A stretch of DNA of 5,452 nucleotides, taken from the NCBI GenBank assembly GCA_007121975.1, contig SKJO01000381.1, forward strand, positions 1 through 5,452, written 5' to 3'. Position 1 is the first letter of the stretch; each line of letters starts with the position of its first letter. The notes under the pieces were generated by a model. The model was not told where the DNA came from and ran no database searches. It was given only the letters and a program-made list of their open reading frames with translations. This DNA is from Nitriliruptoraceae bacterium. GTDB lineage: Bacteria > Actinomycetota > Nitriliruptoria > Nitriliruptorales > Nitriliruptoraceae. The translations under genes and the position numbers were made by a program. Shown piece by piece: positions 1 to 5,452 of this stretch.

Positions 1-204
1 ACCAACCGCCAGCTCGCCTACCGCATCGCCGGTGCGCAGGACGCGCTGATCGTCCTGCTCAACCTCGACGACGAGGTGGCGAGCTTCGACGAGGTGCGTG
101 GGCAGGCGGGTGGCGGGTGGGCGGTGCTGGCCGCCGGTGCGGACGGCGGCGAGCCATGGCACCTGCCAGCGCACGGTTGGCAGGTCCTGGGCCACGAGCG
201 CTGA
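1..204 (+). CDS. C-terminal fragment of a probable GH13 alpha-amylase family glycosidase
   Basis: This is an open frame from the left edge to a TGA at 202-204, giving 67 residues of a gene that starts outside the window. The fragment reads like the all-beta C-terminal domain (domain C) that follows the catalytic barrel in alpha-amylase family enzymes such as alpha-glucosidases and maltogenic amylases. It has an N-R-Q-L-A-Y-R opening, a hydrophobic strand ending in LLNLDDE (residues about 16-25), a W-A-V-L strand near residue 41 and a closing L-P-A-H-G-W-Q-V-L near residues 55-63. In the family such a 'L.P.GW.VL' strand commonly ends the protein. No catalytic residues are within the window, so substrate and exact subfamily cannot be given. 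A glycine-rich turn near residues 35-39 causes the G-run at 100-121. The assignment rests on pattern resemblance only; another carbohydrate-active enzyme with a similar beta domain is possible. Confidence 0.66.
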   Translation, partial: TNRQLAYRIAGAQDALIVLLNLDDEVASFDEVRGQAGGGWAVLAAGADGGEPWHLPAHGWQVLGHER

Positions 205-282
205 GCGACGACCCGCAGCCCGAAGGTCGGTGCGCGAACTACGCTGCTCAGGAGGCCGGGGGCAGCCGGGGAGCCGAACGCC

Positions 283-287
283 GAAGG
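283..287 (+). promoter_or_regulatory. Probable ribosome binding site of the histidine kinase gene
   Basis: GAAGG lies six bases before the GTG at 294. It is modest, but it sets the start: earlier in-frame starts (GTG 117, ATG 156) lie inside the upstream gene and would add an arginine- and proline-rich leader before the first membrane helix. A stronger AGGAGG at 250-255 has no start codon at a usable distance. Confidence 0.5.
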
Positions 288-293
288 CCAGCC

Positions 294-2087
294 GTGGACC
301 GGACCCGCACCCGCGTGGCGGTGAGCGTGGGCTGCACGCTGGTGATCGTCGGGCTGGTGGCGGTCGGGGCCGGGCGCATGCAGCGGGCGCAGGACACCCA
401 GCGTCTCACCGCGATCGCCGCGGCCGAGGCCGCCGACATCCAGGCCGAGCTGGGCCGGCTGGTGGACCTCGGCACCGCGGTCGCCCTGGCCGTGCGCGAG
501 CGGCCGGTCGTTGACCAGGCCGGCTTCGACACGCTGCTCGAGGGCCTGGCTCTGGAGCAGCGGTTCGCGACGGTCGAGGCCATCGCGGTGCTCGAGCCGG
601 TCGCGCGTGCGGACGTGGCCGCCTGGTGGGCCCGTCGCCGCGGCGGCGCCCCGCCGGCGGTGTTCGACCGGGATGCGGGACGCGGGCGGCTGCTGCTGGC
701 CGCCTACGCCTACCCGTCGCGTGAGGCCGAGCTGCTCGCGGGAGTGGACATGACCGCGCTGGAGGCGACCTTCGAGGCTGCGAGCCTGACCATGGCCAGC
801 GGCGAGCCGTACCTGTCCCGAGCCGCGGAGCTGGTGGTGCTCGGCCCCGACAACCCGGGCGCCACCCTCCACGTGCCGCTGTCCGACCCCGACGGAACGA
901 TCCGCGGCACGGTCGTGATCGGGCTGTCGGGCCAGTCCTTCCTCGACGCCTTCCTGCCCCTGCCGGGCGCCGTGCACGTCACCATCCGCGAGCCGACCAG
1001 TCAGCGCTACCCGGTGGTCGCCGAGATCGGTCCCGAGCCGTGGGCCGGGCGCGGGGCCACGGTGGCCACCCACGCGGTTGGCCTGCCGAGCCCCGACTGG
1101 GTCGTCGAGGTGCGCCCCACCGCCGGGTTCACCACCCTTGTCGGGCGCTGGATCGTGGAGCTGGTGCTCGGCGCCGGACTGCTCGTGGCCGGGTTGGTGG
1201 GCCTGGCGGTGTACGGGCTCGCCTCACGCGAGCAGGCCGCCAGCGCCCTGGCCGCGGCACGCACCCACGACCTCGCGGCGGCCAACGCGCAGCTCGCCGC
1301 CGCCAACCGCGACCTCGAGGTCGCCAACGAGCGGCTGCGGCACACCGACGCGGTCAAGGACCGCTTCCTGGCGGCGGTGTCGCATGAGCTGCGCACGCCA
1401 TTGACGGTGATCGCCGGGCTCGCCGAGACCCTGCGGCGGCTGCCCCCGGACGTGGCCGCGCCCGGCGAGTTGCTCGACCCGCTGGACCGCAACGTGCGCC
1501 GGCTGGACGCCTTGGTCGGCGACGTGCTGCTGCTCGCCGGCCTGGACGCGGGTGCGCTGCGCCTGCGCGCGGAGCCGATCCGACTCGACCATGAGCTGCA
1601 CCGGCTGGCCGCGGACCACGGTCCGGTCGGCGTGGAGCTCGACGTGCCCGAGAACCTGGTCGCGTGGTCGGATCCGCGGCACCTCGACCGGATCCTCAAC
1701 AACCTGCTGGCCAACGCGGTGCGCCACGGCGCACCCCCGATCGAGGTCGCGGCACGTGCCGAGGGCGACGCGGTCCGGCTCAGCGTGCGTGACCACGGAC
1801 CGGGCCTCGGCGACGAGCAGCTGTCCACGCTCACCGAGCGCTTCGCCCGCGGCAGCCGGGCCGACCGGTCGACCGGCACGGGGCTCGGGCTGGCGCTGGC
1901 CCGCGAACTCGTCGAGCATGCGGGCGGGCGGCTGTGGGTGGAGGAGGCCGGTCCCGGGGCGCGCTTCGTCGTGGTCCTGCCGGCGGCCGCGCCCCCGGGG
2001 GACCCGTCGGGTCGGGTCGCCTCGTTCGATCAGGCCGGCACGGGCGCGCCGGTCGCATCGATCACCCGACCACCGGCCGGCTCGTAG
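294..2087 (+). CDS. Membrane sensor histidine kinase with CHASE-like extracytoplasmic domain
   Basis: This is a 597-residue two-component sensor kinase, taking GTG 294 as start. A short basic leader (RTRTR) precedes TM1 (about residues 8-27). An extracytoplasmic region of about 250 residues follows (30-278), then TM2 (about 287-309). The outer region resembles a CHASE ligand-binding domain: Y140-P141...G150-x-D152, followed by a long helix and a strand-rich half with a G-T-V-V-I-G strand. A heptad-rich, Ala/Asn/Leu coiled coil (about 313-360) leads to the HisKA dimerisation helix with phospho-acceptor H364 in SHELRTPL. Its HExxT pattern is typical of kinases that also have phosphatase activity. 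The ATPase domain is complete: N-box with N474, G1 D500-H-G-P-G-L-G, an F-box ERF and G2 G528-T-G-L-G-L. Residues about 565-597 are a Pro/Ala/Gly tail beyond the domain. There is no receiver domain, and no response regulator gene lies within the window, so partner and ligand are unknown. The kinase call is secure; the CHASE label is likely. Confidence 0.93.
   Translation: MDRTRTRVAVSVGCTLVIVGLVAVGAGRMQRAQDTQRLTAIAAAEAADIQAELGRLVDLGTAVALAVRERPVVDQAGFDTLLEGLALEQRFATVEAIAVLEPVARADVAAWWARRRGGAPPAVFDRDAGRGRLLLAAYAYPSREAELLAGVDMTALEATFEAASLTMASGEPYLSRAAELVVLGPDNPGATLHVPLSDPDGTIRGTVVIGLSGQSFLDAFLPLPGAVHVTIREPTSQRYPVVAEIGPEPWAGRGATVATHAVGLPSPDWVVEVRPTAGFTTLVGRWIVELVLGAGLLVAGLVGLAVYGLASREQAASALAAARTHDLAAANAQLAAANRDLEVANERLRHTDAVKDRFLAAVSHELRTPLTVIAGLAETLRRLPPDVAAPGELLDPLDRNVRRLDALVGDVLLLAGLDAGALRLRAEPIRLDHELHRLAADHGPVGVELDVPENLVAWSDPRHLDRILNNLLANAVRHGAPPIEVAARAEGDAVRLSVRDHGPGLGDEQLSTLTERFARGSRADRSTGTGLGLALARELVEHAGGRLWVEEAGPGARFVVVLPAAAPPGDPSGRVASFDQAGTGAPVASITRPPAGS
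2030..2087. other. Tail-to-tail coding overlap of kinase and radical SAM genes
   Basis: The kinase stop (TAG 2085-2087, plus) lies inside the radical SAM gene, and the radical SAM stop (TGA 2030-2032, minus) lies inside the kinase gene. The 58 shared bases encode kinase residues 579-597 on one strand and radical SAM residues 379-397 on the other. Both segments lie after the last conserved residue of their families: after the ATPase fold in the kinase, and just after C378 in the radical SAM protein. The overlap is therefore made of two dispensable-looking tails. No separate bidirectional terminator was seen between the genes. Confidence 0.85.
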
Positions 2088-3223
2088 GCGCAGTAGGGCT
2101 CCTCGGCGAGCGGGTCGCCGGTGACCGCGTAGGCCCGGGAGCGTGACCCCCCGCACACGTGACGGTACTCGCAGCGTCCGCACCGCCCTCCGAGGAGCGA
2201 GGCGTCGCGCAGCTGCCGGAACAGCGGGGCCTCGCGGTAGATCTCGGGCAGCGAGCGCTCCCGCAGTGACCCGCCGGGTACCGGCAGGAAGCCGCTGGGG
2301 TGCACCAGCCCGATGTGGTCGATGAACACGAAGCCGCGGCCGGCGTTGATGTCCAGCGGTGGTCGCGGCACCCGGGTGGGCAGCGGCCGCTCGGCGAGCA
2401 GGGCATCGAGTTCCCCACGCAGCCAGCGGTAGGTCGCCCCCAGTCCGAAGGTCGGCGCCGGGTCGGCGTCCCCGGCCGCGCGGCGTTGGAGCACCACGCG
2501 CCGGAAGTGCGGGGCCTCGGTGGTCTTGACCGCGAGGTGGTGGGAGACGTCGACCAGCCAGTGCAGCAGGTCCTCGACCTCGTCGGGCGGCAGCGCCTGC
2601 AACGCCTCGCCCCGGCCGGTCGGCACGAGCAGGAAGACGCTCCACAAGAAGGCGCGCAGGTCCACGACCTGCCGCAGGATGCCGGGCAGTTCCGCGAGGT
2701 TGCCGGCGGTCACGGTGGTGTTGATCTGCAGCCGTAGGCCGAGTTCGACGAGGTCGCGGCAGACCGGGAGCGTGGCGTCGAACACGCCGTCGATGCCGCG
2801 GAAGCCGTCGTGGGTGGCCGCCGTCGCGCCGTCCAACGAGATCGACACGGCCTTGGCGCCGGCCGCTGCCGCCGCGGCGAACCGCTCCCGGGTGGCGGCC
2901 GGGGTGACCGATGGGGCCAGCGACATGCTCAGTCCCGCCCGCGTGCCGTAGGCCAGGAGGTGCTCGAGGTCCTCGCGTTCGAACGGGTCGCCGCCGCTGA
3001 TCACGACCATCGGGCTCGGGGCCCCGAAGCTGGCGATGTCGTCGAGCAGGCGCTCGCCCTCGGCGGTGGTCAGCTGCCGCGGGTGCGGTTCGGACTGGGA
3101 GTCGGCCCGGCAGTGCTGGCAGACCAGCTGGCAGGCCCGGGTCGCCTCCCAGATCACCAGGAACGGGCGCTGGTCGACGTCCTGGCGGACCTTGCGGATG
3201 GCGGTGCGGCCGTGGCCCATCAT
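2030..3223 (-). CDS. Radical SAM/SPASM-type protein coupled to the porphyrinogen oxidase gene
   Basis: This is a 397-residue radical SAM enzyme. The N-terminal half carries the 4Fe-4S/SAM motif C31-x3-C35-x2-C38 (preceded by WEATRAC) and the SAM-binding G77-G78-D79-P80, then the usual alternating barrel with a SISLDG strand. The C-terminal region has a short cysteine set C348-x2-C351-x5-C357-GG and C378, enough for one auxiliary Fe-S cluster rather than the seven cysteines of a full SPASM domain. This layout recalls NirJ, AhbC/AhbD and the uncharacterised family I remember as TIGR04053 (BA_1875-like). ATG 3223 follows AGGAGG by seven bases; its ATGA overlaps the oxidase stop by four bases, so the two are translationally coupled. 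A second ATG follows directly (3220). Pairing with a heme-pathway enzyme suggests a tetrapyrrole substrate (inference). Peptide maturation, the other common SPASM role, is less favoured because no precursor gene is visible. The 15 or so residues after the C-Y-E-P end look like an added tail. The family call is firm; the reaction is unknown. Confidence 0.92.
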   Translation of the reverse strand: MMGHGRTAIRKVRQDVDQRPFLVIWEATRACQLVCQHCRADSQSEPHPRQLTTAEGERLLDDIASFGAPSPMVVISGGDPFEREDLEHLLAYGTRAGLSMSLAPSVTPAATRERFAAAAAAGAKAVSISLDGATAATHDGFRGIDGVFDATLPVCRDLVELGLRLQINTTVTAGNLAELPGILRQVVDLRAFLWSVFLLVPTGRGEALQALPPDEVEDLLHWLVDVSHHLAVKTTEAPHFRRVVLQRRAAGDADPAPTFGLGATYRWLRGELDALLAERPLPTRVPRPPLDINAGRGFVFIDHIGLVHPSGFLPVPGGSLRERSLPEIYREAPLFRQLRDASLLGGRCGRCEYRHVCGGSRSRAYAVTGDPLAEEPYCAYEPAGGRVIDATGAPVPA

Positions 3224-4635
3224 CGGACGGCCTCCTGTCGGATGGTCAGCAGCTGGGTGGCGGCCTCGGTGGCCGAACGCAGGCATGCCGACAGGCCGGG
3301 GCCGGCATACGGGGCGCCGGCGAGCGCGACGCCGGGCAGGTCGCGGGCGAGTGCGGCGCGGGCGCCGGCCAGCCGCCGGTGGTGGCCCACCTCGAGCTGC
3401 GGCATGGTCCGTGGCCAGCGGCGCACCACGGCCGCCTGCGGCGCCAGGGTCAGGCCGGTTGCCAGGCTGAGCTCGGCATGCAGTCGATCGACGAGCGCAG
3501 CGTCGTCGAGGTGCATCGCGCGATCGTCGCCGGCCCGCCCGGCCGACGCGCGGATCAGGGTCACGTCCTCGTGGCGGTGGTGGGGCCACTTGGTGGACAG
3601 GAACGTCGCCGCCTTGAGCAGGCCGGGCAGCGTGCTCGGCACCAGCAGCCCCGTCCCGTCACGGATCGCGGGCACCTCGGCGGCGGCGGCGGGATAGGCC
3701 AGCGCGACGATCGCGACCGAAGCGGTACGCAGGGTGCCGAGCACCTCGGCGGCCTCGGGGCTGTCTCCGGCCACCAGCCGGGCGGCGACCTGCGCCGGGG
3801 TGGCGAGCACGACGCCGTCGACCGTCAACTCGGCGCCGTCGGCGGTTGCGATGACCAGCCGGTCGTCGGCGGGGCGGATCTGCTCGACCGGCGTGGCGCA
3901 GCGCAGCGCATCGGCCGGCAGCTGTGCGGCCAGGGCCCGGGTGATCGCGCCCATGCCCTGCCCGAGGGTCACGAAGGCAGGACCCGAGCGGCTCGGCGGG
4001 CGGCGGCGCAGGAGCAGCGAGCGGTGGCGGGCGAGCAGGCCGGCGAGCTGGGGCGTGGCCGCCCTCAGGCTCAGGGTGCGCACGTCTCCGGCGTGCAGCC
4101 CCCCCAGCAACGGGTCGACCAGCCGGTCGGTCACCTCTCGGCCGAAGCGGCGCTGCAGCTCGACGCCGACCGCGACGTCCCGGTCGGGGTCGGTGGCGGA
4201 CACCAGCGGTTCGAGGCCGGCGCGCAGCATCCCGAGGGGGGAGAGCACGCCGGAGCGCAGCACCGGCAGCAGGCGGGAGGGACCTGCGGGCGTGAAGCCC
4301 TCGGGCAGGGGCCGCAGGCCACGGCGGGTGCGGATCCAGGTGGTGGCCCGCTGCGCGGCCACGAGGTCGTCGTCGAGCCCGAGCTCCTCGATCAACTCCA
4401 GGGGGCCCGGCGCGGCGGTGAACACCGACTCGGCGCCGACGTCGAGGTGGTGGCCGGCCACCTGCACGGCCTCGAGCTGCCCCCCCACCTGGGGCGCGGC
4501 CTCCAGCACGGTCACCTGCAGGCCGGCTTCGTGCAGCCGGCGGGCCGCGGTCAGTCCGGTGATGCCCGCACCGATGACCGCGACCGACCGGGCTCGGCCG
4601 GTGCGTGGTGGTGGGGGAGATTCGATGCGCAGCAC
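3220..4635 (-). CDS. hemY: Coproporphyrinogen III / protoporphyrinogen oxidase, FAD-dependent (HemY/CgoX type)
   Basis: This is a 471-residue flavoprotein that aromatises a porphyrinogen by six-electron oxidation, using oxygen as acceptor in characterised homologues. An N-terminal Rossmann fold shows VAVIGAGITGL (G22-x-G24-x2-G27), the ribose-binding acid E45 in VLEA and G51-G52. D65-x-G67-A-E follows, as at the flavin-contacting strand of the family. The signature L-S-T-K-W-P (346-351) with downstream G366-R367 is typical of HemY/CgoX, and residues about 433-463 (LAGAPYAGPGLSACLRSA) form the C-terminal FAD-binding element. Length is normal. The start is GTG 4635, with GAGGT five bases upstream; the 17-residue proline-rich leader before the fold has no better start. 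Actinobacteria generally use the coproporphyrin-dependent heme route, so coproporphyrinogen III is the likelier substrate (cgoX naming), but the sequence alone does not prove this. Its stop overlaps the radical SAM start by four bases. Ferrochelatase and ChdC genes are not within the window. Confidence 0.92.
   Translation of the reverse strand: MLRIESPPPPRTGRARSVAVIGAGITGLTAARRLHEAGLQVTVLEAAPQVGGQLEAVQVAGHHLDVGAESVFTAAPGPLELIEELGLDDDLVAAQRATTWIRTRRGLRPLPEGFTPAGPSRLLPVLRSGVLSPLGMLRAGLEPLVSATDPDRDVAVGVELQRRFGREVTDRLVDPLLGGLHAGDVRTLSLRAATPQLAGLLARHRSLLLRRRPPSRSGPAFVTLGQGMGAITRALAAQLPADALRCATPVEQIRPADDRLVIATADGAELTVDGVVLATPAQVAARLVAGDSPEAAEVLGTLRTASVAIVALAYPAAAAEVPAIRDGTGLLVPSTLPGLLKAATFLSTKWPHHRHEDVTLIRASAGRAGDDRAMHLDDAALVDRLHAELSLATGLTLAPQAAVVRRWPRTMPQLEVGHHRRLAGARAALARDLPGVALAGAPYAGPGLSACLRSATEAATQLLTIRQEAVR
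3231..3236 (-). promoter_or_regulatory. Strong ribosome binding site of the radical SAM gene, inside hemY
   Basis: A perfect AGGAGG on the minus strand lies within the last codons of the oxidase gene, seven bases before ATG 3223. Together with the ATGA stop/start overlap it fixes the start. It suggests strong, coupled translation of the second gene, where a weaker site would do if ribosomes only re-initiated. Confidence 0.85.
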
Positions 4636-4640
4636 GCAGC

Positions 4641-4645
4641 ACCTC
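4641..4645 (-). promoter_or_regulatory. Ribosome binding site of the porphyrinogen oxidase gene
   Basis: GAGGT on the minus strand lies five bases before the GTG at 4635-4633 and supports that start. A second GTG overlapping this site (4643-4641) is out of frame. Confidence 0.55.
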
Positions 4646-4657
4646 GGGAGGGGGTCG

Positions 4658-4690
4658 GCCGTCGTCGGCGGCAGGGTGGCCGACGACGGC
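4658..4690 (-). terminator. Perfect 12-bp hairpin between pspA and the oxidase gene
   Basis: The arms gccgtcgtcggc (4658-4669) and gccgacgacggc (4679-4690) are exact reverse complements around a 9-base loop. On the minus strand it lies 51 bases past the pspA stop and 12 bases before the oxidase ribosome binding site. There is no T-run after it, so it is not a classical intrinsic terminator. Tail-less GC hairpins are nevertheless proposed to end transcripts in high-GC actinobacteria. It could instead act as a 5'-leader structure controlling the heme pair, or be a protein-binding palindrome. The rest of the 4646-4741 gap has only a weak 6-bp stem (4703-4708 with 4723-4728) and no clear promoter boxes. 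Confidence 0.6.
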
Positions 4691-4741
4691 TCCGATCCCC
4701 AGGGCCCAAGGTCCCCGGGTGGTGGGCCGGAGCGCTCGGAG

Positions 4742-5452
4742 CTACGAGCCCTCGCCGCGCAGGGCCGCGAGCCGTGCCTCGACCTCGGTCTCGGCGGTGA
4801 GCGACTCCAGGCTCTCGAACTGGGCGTCGAGCGAGCTTGCCGCGAGCTCGGTCTGCCCGCGCATCTTGGCCTCCTCGCGGCGGATCTTCTCCTCGAAGCG
4901 GGACACCTCGCTGAGGGGGTCGTGGACGTCGACGGCCTTCAGGGCGTCGTGGACCTGCGACTGCGCCTCGACGACCTTGGCGCGCGCGACCAGCTCGTCG
5001 CGCCGGCGCTTGATCTCGGCCAGCCGCTCCTTCATGCGGTCCAGGCCGGTGCGGAGGTTGTCGACCACCTGGGCCTGGGTCTCGATGTTGGGCTTCATGT
5101 CGGCGAGCTGCTGCTCGAGCTCGACCTGCTTGGAAAGCGCGACGCGGGCGAGGTTCTCGAAGCGGTCCGCCTCAGCGCTGCGGCCTTCGGCACTCATCTG
5201 CCCGGCGCGGGTCATGGCGGCCGCCGCCTTCTTGCCCCACTCGTCGACCGACTGCTGCAGTTCCTTGGCGTCGTCCTCGAGCATGCGCAGGTTGCCGAGC
5301 GTCTGCGCGACGGCCTGTTCGGCCTCCTGGATGTTGCTGGTGTAGTCACGGATCATCTGATCCATCATCTTCTGGGGATCTTCGGCGCCGTCGAGCATCG
5401 CGTTGATGTTGGCTCGGGCGAGGTTGGTCACGCGCGCGAAGATGGACTGCTG
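4742..5452 (-). CDS. pspA: PspA/IM30 (Vipp1) family membrane-associated coiled-coil protein, 5' end outside window
   Basis: The gene encodes a long helical protein of the phage-shock/IM30 family, which oligomerises on the inner face of the cytoplasmic membrane and protects it under envelope stress. The frame is open to the right edge. Before the first in-window GTG (5431-5429) it already reads QQSIFAR, matching the amphipathic N-terminal helix of the family, and that GTG has no ribosome binding site. The true start is therefore probably only a few codons beyond 5452; 236 residues are present. Numbered from GTG 5431, helix 1 carries A-N-I-N-A-M-L-D and the A-E-D-P-Q-K-M-M hallmark (about residues 7-23). 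Charged heptad-rich helices follow to about residue 150, and a final helix pair includes F-E-E-K-I-R-R-E-E-A (about 178-187). It stops at TAG 4744-4742. Total length fits PspA. Neighbouring regulators such as PspB/C or ClgR-type genes are not visible. Regulation cannot be judged without the promoter. Confidence 0.92.
   Translation of the reverse strand, partial: QQSIFARVTNLARANINAMLDGAEDPQKMMDQMIRDYTSNIQEAEQAVAQTLGNLRMLEDDAKELQQSVDEWGKKAAAAMTRAGQMSAEGRSAEADRFENLARVALSKQVELEQQLADMKPNIETQAQVVDNLRTGLDRMKERLAEIKRRRDELVARAKVVEAQSQVHDALKAVDVHDPLSEVSRFEEKIRREEAKMRGQTELAASSLDAQFESLESLTAETEVEARLAALRGEGS

Noticed and set aside
240..245. TACGCT as a possible -10 box for the kinase gene
   Set aside because: No -35-like sequence is present 16-18 bases upstream, so a promoter cannot be supported.
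250..255. Perfect AGGAGG in the gap before the kinase gene
   Set aside because: No ATG, GTG or TTG lies at a suitable distance downstream, so it does not appear to serve a start; a chance match is likely.
117..293. N-terminal extension of the kinase from GTG 117 or ATG 156
   Set aside because: It would lie within the upstream coding region and add an Arg/Pro/Gly leader ahead of TM1. The GTG at 294 has a ribosome binding site and a sensible short basic N-terminus.
18..1073. Long minus-strand open frame (351 codons) opposite the glycosidase tail and kinase sensor domain
   Set aside because: Composition is Arg/Gly/His-rich with no recognisable motif, and it is antisense to a kinase with membrane helices and a sensor domain in good order.
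1224..2645. Minus-strand frame of 473 codons spanning the kinase catalytic region and the radical SAM 3' half
   Set aside because: It runs across two well-supported genes out of frame with both and shows no domain; it is a GC-driven shadow.
3224..3589. Upstream extension of the radical SAM frame into the oxidase gene
   Set aside because: The extension is Arg/Pro-rich, overlaps the conserved C-terminus of the oxidase, and ATG 3223 has an ideal ribosome binding site.
4636..4741. A small peptide gene that could be a substrate of the radical SAM protein
   Set aside because: The gap is filled largely by the hairpin and GC-rich sequence. I saw no start with a ribosome binding site leading into a plausible short peptide.
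3379..4800. Long plus-strand open frame (473 codons) opposite the oxidase gene
   Set aside because: Its product is a low-complexity Gly/Gln/Arg/His string with no domain, as expected opposite a high-GC gene. The minus strand encodes a clear HemY/CgoX protein.

Overview
The window is very GC-rich, bacterial and densely coding. Nearly every third codon position is G or C, GTG starts are used, and one gene pair is joined by a 4-base ATGA overlap. Together with a CgoX/HemY-type porphyrinogen oxidase and a PspA of the ANINA...AEDPxKM type, this suggests an actinobacterium, possibly one of the deep-branching lineages. The lineage is an inference; no rRNA or other marker gene is present.

Layout. 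Two genes lie on the plus strand: the last 67 codons of what looks like a GH13 (alpha-amylase family) enzyme (1-204), and after an 89-base gap a membrane histidine kinase with an extracytoplasmic CHASE-like sensor (294-2087). Three genes lie on the minus strand, read right to left: a PspA/IM30 family coiled-coil protein whose first few codons are off the right edge (5452-4742); a gap of 106 bases holding a perfect 12-bp hairpin; a FAD-dependent coproporphyrinogen/protoporphyrinogen oxidase (4635-3220); and a radical SAM/SPASM-type protein (3223-2030) translationally coupled to it. The two gene sets converge and overlap tail to tail by 58 bases (2030-2087).

How they may work together. The oxidase and the radical SAM enzyme form the one clear functional unit. 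The oxidase makes the aromatic porphyrin of the heme pathway. The radical SAM protein has the cluster motif and a short C-terminal cysteine set like those of the NirJ/AhbD group, which alter porphyrin side chains. A tetrapyrrole role for it is therefore attractive but unproven, and it is the best candidate here for something poorly described. The kinase has no response regulator within the window, and its link to the amylase fragment is not evident. PspA (envelope stress) lies upstream of the heme pair on the same strand, but the hairpin probably separates them. I saw no mobile elements, CRISPR arrays, tRNA or rRNA.
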